Shown here: piece by piece, positions 11,567-23,513 of the stretch
Layout: each line of letters begins with the position of its first letter
How positions within the stretch are numbered: the stretch's first letter is position 1
Source: Datura wrightii
Taxonomy: Eukaryota > Streptophyta > Magnoliopsida > Solanales > Solanaceae
Assembly (NCBI GenBank): GCA_035772735.1
Contig: JASDFA010000008.1
Location: forward strand, 5,748,501 to 5,812,500
Direction of reading: 5' to 3'
DNA: 64,000 nt
Notes under the pieces: generated by a model
Databases searched by the model: none
Told to the model about the DNA's origin: nothing
The model's input: only the letters and a program-made list of their open reading frames with translations
Program-made: the position numbers and the translations under genes

Positions 11567-12743
11567 CCTTCAGTTTTGAAACCCCTTGGTCTTGAGATAG
11601 ACCATCCCTCGAAATGTGACAACTAGAGGATGGCCCTCTTGGTGGAGTATATGTGTTAGAGCTTTGATTTCTAAATATTTCACCTTGCCAGCCTTGATTC
11701 GAGCCTCCATAACTATTTCTAGCATAATGTTGACCTTGACCTTGTGGTTAAGGTTTCCATTGTGTTTGATAGTTGAACGATGGATGGCTATGATTTTGTT
11801 GATAGATTTGTCTTAGGTAACCTCCAGGCGCATTTCCAACATATTTAAATATTCAAATTATGCCAGTGATTGGTCTTGAAACTATTTCCCTTGGTAGGGA
11901 TGAGGGGCATCCATTCACATAATGAGGTGGAACGCTTTTTGCTTCTCAACTGCATTTACTTTCTTGGCCTCACTATCATTCAACTTCTTTATCAATAATG
12001 CAAGATTTGTGGCCATCTTCATGTCTCTGTTGGTTCTCCTTCATTAAATGAGTTAATGAAGCAGTACCTATATTCAAACCTCCTCTTTAATATCCTCCAT
12101 TCCGTGCCTGATTGTGCCTGCAATTCTGCCAAATATGGAGGCAATACAATTATATGTTTTATCAATAAAGCAACCTCCTGCCACATTATTGCCCACTAAT
12201 TATGTAAGTGGATCCAAACCAATATAGATCTTTTCAAGCAATATATTCTCATGGAACCCCTGGTGGGTGCCCTAAGAACATATTGTTTGAAACACTCCCA
12301 TTCCTTAAAAAGTTGCTATCTCGAAAGATTTCAAAAGTGGAAGATTTTGTCATATTGCTCATCCTTTTCGCTTGGTGAGAACTACTTCTTAAGGAAGACG
12401 TTGCAAAGTTCTGTCCAACTGTAGATTGAGTTAGGGCTAGGAGGTGTAACCAATCACGGGCCTCCCCTGCCAAAGAATACTTGAGAACTCTTTAATGGAT
12501 GGCATCATCCAACACTTTCTACTTATGCATGTCGCACACCTCCAAGAAGTCCTTAAGATGTTGGTGCAGATCTTAGTTAGTGGAATTGTAAAATTGGCCT
12601 TCCTCTTTTAACATTGTGTAAATGATCCCGTCAATTTTGAGTGTGGGAGCAAGTACTCTTGGAGGGACAATAGAACTCACGTAATCTATGTTCTCATTGA
12701 CCTCCACGATGGCATTATCCAATTCACCTTGAGAATTTGCCAT
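11567..12743 (-). pseudogene. gag of Athila/Tat element L, broken
   Basis: An ATG at 12743 opens MANSQGELDNAIVEVNEN, a typical gag start. LHQHLKDFLEVCDMHK, then LAGEARDWLHLLA and the region after it match the capsid domain of Athila/Tat elements. Further on, glutamine and glycine-rich residues appear before 11567. Several stops and frameshifts break it. The 3' part of this gag is missing: the sequence is replaced at 11567 by the end of the element J LTR, so J probably inserted into L. No protease or polymerase of L is present in the window. Confidence 0.75.
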
Positions 12744-12843
12744 CGTTCCCTTGTTTCACAAGTAGAAGAAAAAACAAGTATGATAGAGTAGGTTTAACAT
12801 AATCAGCCAAAATCTGAATCACTTCATAGAACCTACTGCCAAA

Positions 12844-12861
12844 GTCCTTAGCAATAGCGTC
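12844..12861 (-). other. Decayed tRNA-Asp primer site of element L
   Basis: The minus strand reads TGACGCTATTGCTAAGGA, differing from the tRNA-Asp primer site at a few transition-type positions. It lies between the L LTR and the L gag, as expected. Confidence 0.65.
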
Positions 12862-12868
12862 AAAATAG

Positions 12869-13744
12869 GTGATCACCCAAATCCACCTCCAACGAGGAGC
12901 TCGTACACGGTCAGTTGCAATATAATTACCCAATAGAGAGTCGGGATTATATCCATGAGGACCTTATATAGTTCTCAGCTATCAAGTAAAACAAATATGA
13001 ATGCATGATTGAATGACTGCTCACGTCAATGGGTAAAAGAGAACTAAGCTAAATTGCTGAAAACTAGATCTAAATGTTGAAATCACCGGGAGAAAATTCT
13101 AGGGAAGGGGTTCTATATAAAAATTACCCCTTAATCAATCAATTATGCTTATTGATAATGAGTTATTCAAAAATATTCAAGAAATCATCTTGGTAATAGT
13201 TAGGTGTCTCTCAACAACCCAATAATGTCAATCTGAATCAATTTTCTCACATTGAATTGAATTCAAATCAAAATAGGTTGCAATTTTCCAATTAGGTCAT
13301 CAAATCTCTAAGTGAACCTATGAAACAAGGTTTAAGCCTTCGTTCATTGTTGGTTGATGCTACCTAGACCTTAATTGGCTTTTTCAAGCATAATTGAGGT
13401 CATTTGGCATGATTGGGTGTTTGCAATCACCAAATCGACTTTACAAATCATAGATCAATCAAATATTTAAAATCTCATAATCAATTCATCCTAATTGAGA
13501 TCATTAGTGTTTATAACCCAAGATATGAATTTAGCTACTTACGAAAAAAGAAGAAGAAGAAAGCATAAATTGAGACGTGATTAGTAATAACAAGAAAGAT
13601 AAAATACAAATTGTTGAAGTAAACTTTAATTAATCTTCAAGTACAATCCGTATCTTCAAAGTATTGTTCTTCTACTCTAAAACTAAGAAATTAACTACAA
13701 CTCACTATAAAAACAAAAAAAAATGAACTATTTATACTAAGGCC
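12869..13744 (-). repeat. Truncated 5' LTR of element L
   Basis: It begins TGATCACC next to the primer site and matches the J LTR in reverse orientation (for example the CTAATGATC and CAATTGGG-like stretch). It stops at 13744, where the LTR of element D begins. The TATA box (13729-13736) is retained, and everything upstream of it in U3 is missing from this side. Confidence 0.72.
13729..13736 (-). promoter_or_regulatory. TATA box in LTR of element L
   Basis: TATAAATA on the minus strand; D begins only 9 bp further upstream. The D insertion therefore replaced the proximal promoter context of L. Confidence 0.65.
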
Positions 13745-15732
13745 TGTCACGACCTGAGTCTACACCCTGGTTGTAACACAGTGTCTAGAACCACGAACGG
13801 CGCCAAATTAACCCATGGCATAACATAATTCCCACAAGACTATAAATTAGAATGAAAAACTAAGCAGAAGCATAAATAATTATATATTACATACAAGTAT
13901 GAATACTTAAATAAGCTGGATAAACTGAATATTACAACTCTGTCTGAAAGCCTCTACCAATGATGAGCAAGTAGGATAAGCCCCCAGCTAACTCCAAAGT
14001 TTGAAATTGAAAAAAGTACAACTATAATGAATGAAATGTTTCATCCTCGGGAGATGAGGACTCACCATATGAATACTTTTAATTGGGTCTGATAGGGACT
14101 AGTCGTGCTGCTGATCTTGAGTGTCTGAGCTTATATCATAAGACGATATAGCATAGAAAGTATACATCAGTACTTTGAACGTACTGAGTATGTGAGAGTA
14201 TGCAAATAAAATGGTAAAAATACTGATAAAATAGTAAGTAATACTAAAATGACACCTAATGACCCTATCTGACTCATGCATACTGGAAGCAACCTGAACT
14301 CCTAAAATAATGTAAAGCTAGTAAAACTAGTTAAGGGTCATGTACGTATTTTGAGATCTAAAACTGAGTCTGGACTAGGAGATGTAATTGTACTACAGGA
14401 ATGCCTATTAACCGACATATAATCATGTAAGCTAGACGTGGAGTTCAATGCATACGCCCAACAGTTGGACCCAATATGCCTTGCTAGGGTATAAAGGCAT
14501 AGTTGTGTGATCACTAAATTGAGGCCTACTCTATACAAGACCTACAGTGGCACATAGTTTTGGGAATCTGGGTGCGTTGAAACCCGGCCTACTCGATGCT
14601 TAGTACTACTCCAAACTAAAATCCTAATTATAACTAACTGAACTAATTAGCCCGAAACTGGTGTCCTAAGGCTAAGTAAGAACTATTTATCTAGAAGTGT
14701 CCTAAGAGCCTAAAGGACCTAATAACTGTGGATACTGAATATATTGATAAATTGATAAGGTGATAAACTGTCATTTATGGAAATTATTAGTTATACATAT
14801 AATTTGAAAATACTAACTTTGATTTACAACAATCATGCTGAATATTTTACTTAGGTAATGAGTAATGGGAAAATAGCAATCTAGACTGGCTTTTAAATTA
14901 TGCAAGGGTCAACCCACAAATCGTATTAAAGTCTAAGGTTAGAAGGCATGCTATGAAATTTAAGTCAAGAACATGAAAATTATATGCTAGGGTTATAGAA
15001 ACTTTAAAGAACAACTAAAATTAAGGAAAATTGATGGGTTGTCTGAAAAAGCTCTATTTCAAAACTCCTACAGGGCTAAGAATAGATAAGGTTTCTGAAA
15101 ATAATTTGGGGGCACAAGGATGAAAGGAATCCCATTGTTGAATCCGCATATACCTGAAAGGAAAACCCTCTGAAGAAGCCTTGAAATCTGAGAAGACTTG
15201 GGAAGCATAGCTCTAGCTCTTGAGAGGATGCTCTGATGTTCTACGCCTTGATTATCTGAAGATGAGAGTTAGAAAATAAGGAAAACCGTCTACTTTCCCC
15301 TAAATCCCCTGATTTTTCCCTCAAAATGACGTAGTTTAGGAATTACGAGCTTAGGATCTTATGAAAATGCCCTTAATAACTCAGCTAGAAAATTCCCCCA
15401 ATAGTGATAACGAGTCACTTCACGACCCATTAGAGGACTTGATGGGTCATTACATGTCACTCGTTACCACTAGAATAAAAATCAATTTCTCTGATATTCT
15501 CTTGATGCCTTCACTTAAAGATTCATCATCACACTTAATGAATCCTTCCCATAGTCTTTAAAACTCTCTAAACACAAAATTTCCCCAACTTTCCCCACCT
15601 ACAGGTCACTTAATGACCTGTCAATTTTCCTAATGGGTCACTTGATGGTCCAGCCAGTCACCTTGTGCAATTTTTCTCGTTTTCTCTATTTTATGCCTCG
15701 GGTTTGATCTTAGGGACTTTTGCGGTGTTACA
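13745..15732 (-). repeat. 3' LTR of chromovirus D
   Basis: About 1988 bp. On the plus strand it starts TGTCACGACC and ends GCGGTGTTACA, the same kinds of ends as the element H LTR (TGTCATGACC and GGTGTAACA). The U3 part (15380-15680) holds complementary GGGTCATTA, TGACCTG and ACGAGTCAC modules. The flanking bases on the left are AGGCC; the other end of D is missing, so no target duplication can be checked. Confidence 0.82.
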
Positions 15733-15984
15733 TTATCTCTCCATTGGATACGTTCATCCTTGAATGAAGATTAACTAAACTGGAAGGTTAGAGATGGGAC
15801 TGTAGTCCTAGAACTGAAGTTATTGGCTAAAAAGCTAATGGAGTGACTAACTCCGGATTGAGGTACATGACTAAACTGAATCTATGCAACATGGATGTAT
15901 ACTGAGACATGAATAGAACTGAAAGGCACGAAACTAACATAAAATTGAGTAGAGTGCTAAGGAAAACTAGTACCTAATGTTAAA

Positions 15985-17330
15985 GCTGAGCTGGAAGAGA
16001 ATAGTTGGGGGTACTTAGCCATCATATCTGCTTAGGCTTCCCACATAGCTCCCTGTACAAGCTAGTTTCTACAAAGAACCTTGACTGAGATGACCTCCTT
16101 ATTCCTCAACTTATGAACTTGTAGGTCTAGAATCTCATCTAGAACCTCCGCATAAGAGAGCCTATCCTTTATGCCAACACTCTCTAAAGACACAACCAAC
16201 ATGGGATCATTGATGGATTCCTTCAACTGAGACATATGAAAGAGTGGATGCACCAATGGTAACTCCATAGGCAGGTCCGACTCATAGGACACATTGCCAA
16301 TGCACCTTAAATTCTGTAAGGACCGAAATATCTAGAACTGAGCTTTCCTTTCTTGCCAAACCTTATCACCCCTTTCGTAGGTGAAATTTTCATATATGCC
16401 CAGTCATCTACAGCAAACTCTAGCTCTCTTCTCCTCACATCTGCATGTGATTTCTAGTGACTTTGAGCTATTTTTAGTTGTTCCTTGATAAGTTAAACCT
16501 TCTCCATGGATGAATCAAGCCCTATCAAGGAAGCTTCATCAACTTCGAACCACCCTGTAAGAGACCTACACCTCCTACCATATAACGCTTCAAACGGGGC
16601 CATCTGGATATTAGAGTGGTAGTTGTTATTATATGCAAACTTGATAAGAGGTAGGTGATCATCCCAACTACCCTTGAAATTGATCATGCAAGCCGACAAC
16701 ATATCCTCCAGAGTCTAAATGGTCCGCTTAGCCTTTCCATCTATCTATGAATGAAAAGTTGTGTTGAGTTTAACCTGAGTACCATGCCCCTTCTGAAAGG
16801 ACTTCCAAAAGTGCAAGGTAAATTACATACCTCTACCCGAAATCATGGACAAAGGGACTCCATGTAACATGACCAACTCCCGAATGTACATCCTGGCATA
16901 GTCCTCTGCTGAATTTGTGGTCTTGACTGGTAGAAAGTGAGCTACCTTAGTCATCCAGTCCACAAACACCCAAATGGAATCACACTACCTGCGTGTATGA
17001 GGTAGACTTATAGTAAAATATATGTTGATCTCCTCCCACTTTCAGGTAGAGATGCTAATGTCCTAAGTAATACCTCCTAATCTCTGGTGTTCAACCTTCA
17101 CATGCTGGCAATTAGAACACTTAGCCACAAATTCTGCAATATTCTTCTCCATGCCATTCCACCGATAGATTTTCCATAGATCACAGTACATCTTGTGGCT
17201 CCTGGGTGAATGGAATATCTAGATATATAGGCTTTCATTAATATCTATTGCTTCAACTCATCTACATCTGGAACACACAATCTACCCTAGTAACAGAGCA
17301 CACAATCTACCCTGGTAACAGAGCACACCA
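15985..17330 (-). pseudogene. Integrase and chromodomain of chromovirus D, inactive
   Basis: Minus-strand segments match Tekay/Del-type integrase: LSACMINFKGSWDDHLPL, APFEALYGRRCRS and WFEVDEASLIG, followed by VHPLFHMSQL and the chromodomain-like part LSYAEVLDEILDLQVHKLRNK, near the end of pol. The enzyme would insert the cDNA, with the chromodomain guiding it to heterochromatin. All three catalytic acids appear lost: the first is tyrosine (INIYFT), the second is glycine (SMISGRG) and the glutamate site is lysine (GKAKR). Many stops interrupt it. The zinc-binding N-terminus is recognisable near 17100-17260. Confidence 0.82.
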
Positions 17331-17499
17331 TCTCTCCCTTTGGAGAATGCTTCCACCTCCTTTTAGAGAACTACTTCCTTCAGCTTAAGTAGGATTGGGT
17401 CCTCATCTTTCCTTGTCTTAATCTCTTCCACAAAAGAGGAGTCTGACCCATATTAGACTACTACCCCACCCTCTACTGAGTTTACCAATCAGACTCTTA

Positions 17500-18911
17500 A
17501 TTGAGCCAGCCTGTGAACATCTTTTGCCCACTCTTTCGTATCATCCTCAACGTGAGCAATACTCCCTATAGATAACCTGCTGAGGGCATCAGCCACTAAA
17601 ATGGCTTTGCTCGGGTGATACAACATGCTCATATCATAGTCTTTAAACAACTCCAATCACCTTATTTGATAAAGATTTAGGTACTTTTGACTAAACACAT
17701 ATTGTAGGCTCTTGTGATTAGTGAATACATCTACATAGACACCATAAAGATAGTTCTTCCAAATTTTTAAGTCAAATACTAGCGCTGCCATCTCAAGATC
17801 ATGAGTCAAATATTTCTTCTCATGAGCCTTGAACTGTTTGGAAGAATAAGCTACAACTTTACCATGCCACATCAATACACAATCTAGACCAATTTTGGAG
17901 GTGTCGCAATAATCATGAACCCATTTGATCCTTCTGGTAAATTCAAAACTAGGGCAATAGTGAGTCGAGTCTTCAACTCCTGAAAACTCTTCTCCCAAGC
18001 ATCAAACCACTAAAACTAGAACTTCTTTTGAGTAAACTTGGTCATGGGAGATGCAATAAAGGATAATACTTATACAAACTGTTTGTAATAACCGGCTAGG
18101 CCTAAGAAACTCCTAATGTTTGATGGAGAAATGGGTCTTAGCCAGTTCTTAACTGTTGCTATTTTTTAAGGATCAACCTAAATGCCCTCACTAGAAATGA
18201 CATGACCAAGGAAAGTCACTGACTTCAGCCAGAATTCACACTTGCTGAACTTAGCGAATAACTGGCTGTCTTTTAGAGTCTGCAAAACTATCCTTAGGTG
18301 GTTTGCATTCTCCTCCTCAGCCCTGAAATAGACTACAATATCATCTATGAAGATGATAACGAACATGTCCAAGTACTACTTAAACACCCTGTTCATCAAG
18401 TCCATAAAATTTTCGGGAGCATTCGTTGGTCCAAAAGATATTACTACAAATTCATAGCAACCATACCAAGTTCTGAAGGATGACTTTGAAATGTCACATT
18501 CTCTGAATCTGAGCTGATAGTATCCTGATCTGATGTCTATCTTAGAAAAATAGCTAGCTCCCTGAAGCTGGTTGAACAAGTCATAAATCCTGGGGAGGAG
18601 ATACTTGTTCTTGATTGTGACTTTGTTCAACTAATAATAGTCAATACACATCCTGAGTGTACCGTCTTTCTTGCCCAAAAATAATACTAGGGCACCCCAT
18701 GGGAACTTACTGGGCCTGATGAAGCCTTTGTCCAAAAGGTCCTTCAGTTGTTCCTTCAACTTCTTAAGCTCAGCTGGAGCCAATCTGTAAGGAGGAATTG
18801 AGATAGGTTGGGTTTCTAGAATAAGTCCTATACCGAATTTTTTTTTTCGATTGGGAGGGACTCCAAAAAGATCCTCGAGAAACACATCTAGAAACTCATT
18901 GATGACTAGAA
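17500..18911 (-). pseudogene. Reverse transcriptase and RNase H of chromovirus D, broken
   Basis: Segments in order on the minus strand are PYRLAPAELKKLKEQLKDLL, then YFSKIDIRSGYYQLR with the first catalytic aspartate, then VIIFIDDIVVY with the intact FIDD catalytic pair (about 18340), then the thumb and connection and an RNase H with LDCVLMWHGKVVAYSSKQ and HDLEMAALVF. Together they would copy the RNA and remove the template. Stops near 18373, 18630 and in the RNase H start region, plus frameshifts, disable the gene. The catalytic residues survive better than in the integrase. Confidence 0.85.
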
Positions 18912-19440
18912 CTAACTAAAAGTTGGGGATTTGGAGCTAAAATCCCTGACTCGAACTAAATTGTAGATATATCCCTTCGAAATCATCTTTCTAGCCTTAA
19001 GGTAAGAAATAATCTGACCCTTAGGTGCCGAAATACAACCCTTCCATTCCAGAACTGGCTCATTAGGAAACTGGAATTTAATGACTCTAGTTCTATAGTC
19101 GACTGTGGAATCACAAGAATGTAACCAGTCCATTCCAAGAATGAGGTCAAAATTGATCATATCTAGCTCTACCAGGTCAACTGTGGTGACTCTTTATAAC
19201 ACTATGACTGGGCAATTTCTGTATTCCCGACTAGCTATGGCTGACTCACCAACAGGGGTACAAACTAGAAATGGTCCTAATAGAACTTCTAAACTAACAT
19301 CAAACTGAATTGCTATATAAGGAGTCCCAAAGGAAAATGTAGCTCATGGATCTAGTAATGCATAGACATCTATGTAGAAAAGATGTAACATACCAGTAAC
19401 CACATTAGGAGTGTTCTCCTGGTCATAACATGAAGATAGA
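18912..19440 (-). pseudogene. Protease region of chromovirus D
   Basis: The segment after the protease core (FDLILGMDWLHSCDSTVDYRT and KGCISAPKGQIISYL) is well preserved in 18912-19160. It is the linker that precedes reverse transcriptase in this lineage. The active-site region around 19300-19400 is degenerate. The protease would process the polyprotein. Confidence 0.7.
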
Positions 19441-20443
19441 GTATAAAGTGATTCTAGCGGTGACCACTACCTGTACCTGAAATAGTACCCTGCGGAGCTG
19501 GGCGACCTGTTGGAGCTGCTGATGTAGTGGCTTGGTCCTTCCCCCATCCAGTTAACAAGCAATCCCTCAACCTATAACCCAGCTGGTCACAACCAAAGCA
19601 ACCCTCCTTGCCTAAGTAGCACTCACCAGGATGGTTTTTACCATACTTCAGACATGTAGAGAAAGCGTGGCTACTAGAAACATAGCTTTGAGACTGAGAG
19701 CTTGATGCTCCCCCCTTTAGATCCTTACAGGGCCTGGAAGAAGGATCACAGGTCTCTACTGCTGCGATGGGTAGCTACCACCGCCTAATCTCTGATGCTA
19801 ATACTCGAACTGACCGGTCCTCACCCGCTTACTCTCCTTTTCTATTTTTCTCAATATCTCCACATCCATCTGTTGTGCATGGATTATAAATCTGGAGATG
19901 TCCATGTCAGTGATGAGCATGGAAATCCTGAACTCCTTAACCACCAATTTCGAAACAACTAAAATGAACTTTCTCATCTTGGCCCAAAGTCCAACAACCA
20001 TCTCTAGAGCATATCTAGACAGCTGAGTAAACTTCAGGGCATACTCCTGAACTGTCATAGAGTTTGGCTTTAGATTGACGAACTCCTCTACCTTCACTTC
20101 CCTTAGATCACGGGGAAAGAATCTATCCAAAAATATAGTTATGAATTCATCCCACTCAACCGGACCTGGACCAACTCGTCTCCCTTATTTCCACTAACGT
20201 TACCATTTCTCAACCACTCCCTTAAGCTGATAAGCAGCCAAATCTGCACTCTCGATGGAGGTAACACCCATGATTTGGGTGATCTTCTGAGCCTTATCAT
20301 TGAAATCCTATGGTTCCTCATCTACCTTTGACCTGTGAAACTCTAGGGGGATTCATTCGAGTAAAATCCCCGACCCTGGCAGCATCTGCAGTTCCATCGA
20401 TATTGGCAGGTGCAACAGCCTACCGGTTCACCTGGTTGGTCAT
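19441..20443 (-). pseudogene. gag of chromovirus D, 5' truncated
   Basis: The capsid segment DRFFPRDLREVKVEEFVNL, then MTVQEYALKFTQLSRYA is clear at 19798-20130. A knuckle near 19590 reads CFGCDQLGYRLRDC, with tyrosine in place of the zinc-binding histidine. The N-terminal part (RVGDFTRMNPP) reaches about 20400. The gene stops at 20443, where sequence of the opposite orientation begins. The upstream leader, primer site and 5' LTR of D are absent. Confidence 0.8.
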
Positions 20444-21963
20444 AGAAGCATGTGAGTGCAGTTTCCAGGAGTTGAAAGATAAGTTGACTTCAACATCAAT
20501 TTTGGACCTTCTCGAGGGTACAAAGGGTTTTATCATTTATAGTGACACTTCTAGAGTTGGTTTGGGCTATGTTCTGATGCAACACAACTAATTTATCGCC
20601 TATGCCTCTAGACTATTAAGGAAATATGAGCGGAATTATCCTACTCATGACCTAGAGTTGCAGTTGTAGTGTTTGCATAGAAGATCTGGCGTCACTTCTT
20701 ATATGGTGTTCATGCTGACATATTCATAGATCATAAAAGCCTCCAGTATTTGGTTTAGTAGAAAAAATTAAGTTTGAGATAGAGAAGGTGGTTACAAATG
20801 CTAAAAGACTATGATGTTAGCATTCTCTACCATCCAGGTAAAAGAAATGTTGTAGCTGAAGGATTGAGTCACAAGTCTATGGGTAGCTTGAGCCATATTC
20901 AAACTAATAGGATAGAAATAGTAAAAGCTTTACACTAGTTAGCTAAACTATAGATTTGATTATTAAATACTGAAGGTGGAGGTGTTATTATTCATAATAC
21001 GATAGAATCATACTTAGTAGCAGAAGTTAAGCATAGGCAGTACGATGATCTAAAGTTGGTGTTGCTGAGAGATAGTATACTGCAGTAGAAGCAGACCTTA
21101 TTTAAGTGTGGATTAGATGGAGTTCTTAGGTATCAGACTCGCATATGTGTACCCAATGTAGGTAACATACCAGATCAGATAATGAATGAAGCCTATTATT
21201 CCTATTATTCAGTACATCCAGGTTCCAAGAATATGTATTTGAGCTGAGGTAGTTATATTGGTGGAATGGTATGAAGAAGGACATCACAGGTTTTGTAACT
21301 CAGTATCCTAATTGCCAACAGGTAAAGGTTGAGTACCAAATGCTTGGAGGGCTGACCTAGAGTATAGAGATTCCAGCATTGAAATGGGAGGTAATTAATA
21401 TGGATTTCATATGGGTTTTCCTAGAACGAGTAGGAAATATGATTTTATTTGAGTGATTATAGAAAGATTAACAAAATTAGTACCCTTCTTACCAGTTAGA
21501 ACTACTTATGCGGTCGAGGACTATGCCTAATTTTACATATGAGAGATAGTTTGCCTTCATGGCGTTCCCTTATCTATTATTTTGAACAGAGGTGCATATT
21601 TTATAGTGAACTTCTGGAATTCTTTCCAGAAAGGCTTAGCACTCTAGTGAGCCTTAGCACAACATTTCATCCTCAGACTGATGGACAAGATGAGCACACT
21701 ATTTACGCGCTTGAAGATATGTTGCGTACCGATGTTTTAGACTTTGGTGGGAGTTAGGATGATCATGTATCTTTGATAGATTTTTCCTATAATAATAGCT
21801 ATCAAGTGAGTATTCATATGGATCATTATAAAGCTTTATATGGGAAAAAGTGTAGATCTCTAGTGGGTTGGTTTGAGCTCAGTGAGGCAAGGTTATTTGG
21901 GCCAGACTTGGTACAGAAGGCAATTGATAAGGTGAAGGTTATTAGAGATAGGCTTTAGACAAC
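20444..21963 (+). pseudogene. RNase H and integrase of chromovirus E, first part
   Basis: This starts abruptly inside the RNase H connection (ACECSFQELKDKL) and continues with GFIIYSDTSRVGLGYVLMQHN and YHPGKRNVVAEGLSH. The integrase zinc finger region follows (HPGSKNMY, then YPNCQQVKVE), then the core with INMDF, and TTFHPQTDGQDEHT, FSYNNSY and ALYGKKCRSLVGWFELSEA. The second catalytic aspartate site reads LNRGAYF-like, so it is lost, and the glutamate in GQDEH remains. Several stops are present. The gene is split at 21963 by a solo LTR and resumes at 23514. Reverse transcriptase, protease and gag of E are missing on the left. Confidence 0.82.
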
Positions 21964-23513
21964 TGATGTGTCGTGTTTTACAGCATTTTCTATACTTAAA
22001 ACATAGAAAAGATGCTAGAACTCGGATGTGTTTATACAGATATGAGGTTCTTTTTGTATTTATAGGGAAATCAGTTCCAGGAGATAGATTATGGAAAAGA
22101 AATGAAAAGTGTAGAAAATGGTGCTTTACAGGTCACAACATGAATCGTACCATCTGGGTACGAGTTGTAGCTAGTGCTTGTAGAAGAGATATATAAAATG
22201 CACAAGTATAGAACTCAGAGTGTGACCAAATACCATGAGTTGTGATAGGATTGTATGACTCATACTGATTGCTAGTGGTCAGAAGCAAAGATACAGAAAA
22301 TTGACATCCTCAAGGCACAAGTGGAATGCACGAATTATAACAGCCTAGTACGAGATGTAACAGGTGTTCGTAGGATGATCATCAGAGGTGTTACATTGTT
22401 GAAGTTCAAGCAACGACTAGTTGCTATGACTTGCGGTGACCTATCATGAGCCGTACTATGCATCTGTGATAGACCCAGAAGAGGCATAGTATGGTACGAT
22501 CACTGATCATAACTCGAAGCAGCATGCTACGACTCGTAGGTCATCCCGGTGATGTAGTCCCTATTAATTTAGGAAAGAATTTCATTAATTGTATAAATAT
22601 TTTGCTTTTAGTTTTTATTAGGAGGCCGATAATTTTACATTGTGGTGTTCTTTTGATGTTTTCCAATGTGACTTGGAGAAAAAAATTCACGAGAGTTTTG
22701 AACAAGTTTCTTCATTGTGTTCTTGACATTGAAGATTTATTGTGCAATTGATTCTTGGAGTTTTATTCTTTCATTATTGTAAGTCTTCACTGATGAATTC
22801 TTCTAGATTTTCTAGATTTATTCTTTCAAACATGAGAAACTAAACCTCCACAACTAGGGTTGTGGGAGCCATGGTGAAATAACAAATTAGGGTAACACAA
22901 AGTGATTCTAAAGCAATTCTGATGCTTGTATTGTTCTTCCCTTCATGATAATTGTTTCTTAATGGTGCGCAATGTCAGGTCTAGCCCATATTGTCTATTT
23001 ACTTGAACCTAGAGAAGTAGAGATTAGAAAAAGGGAAAGACAATAAATACTTGAAATTATCAATTTTCATTTAATAACTTGAGCTACGGACGCATAAAAG
23101 TTAATTGAAATCTTTGATAACCGTTAGTTGGAAATGCTCATAAGACCTATTCTGGTGATTGATTATAGTCATCTAATAGGGGAGAATCAGCCTTTTGGAT
23201 GAATGTATTTTATCGATCTACAGACTAAGTATTGGAATAGGTCACAAGGGTAATAATCCGGCATAGTTATGAATCCATAGGGATCACTTCTCTAGTTAAT
23301 TGCATATCATTGACAACAACACCTTTTCCCAATACTGTCACTTATTTATTTATATTAAAAACCCCTTAGAAAATAGTTGAACTAAAAATGTAAGTAATAG
23401 CATAGTCAAATTCTTGACCATATTTCTTGTAGGATCGACCCCGACCCTTGTTGGATTCTTTATTCACAACGATCATGTTATACTTCTTTTGATTTGTAAT
23501 CTAAGTGTTATCA
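21964..23513 (+). repeat. Solo Tat-type LTR inside the element E integrase
   Basis: About 1550 bp from TGATGTGTCG to AGTGTTATCA, with a plus-strand TATA box (22592-22599). A perfect 13 bp palindrome, CTACGACTCGTAG (22527-22539), lies 53 bp upstream of the TATA box. Flanking five-mers are ACAAC and ATAGC; each differs by one transition from ACAGC, the sequence the integrase frame would have had. No internal region is present, so it is a solo LTR. No gene is visible inside. Confidence 0.75.
22592..22599 (+). promoter_or_regulatory. TATA box in solo Tat LTR
   Basis: TATAAATA within TTGTATAAATATTTTG, positioned about 630 bp into the LTR. Confidence 0.55.
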
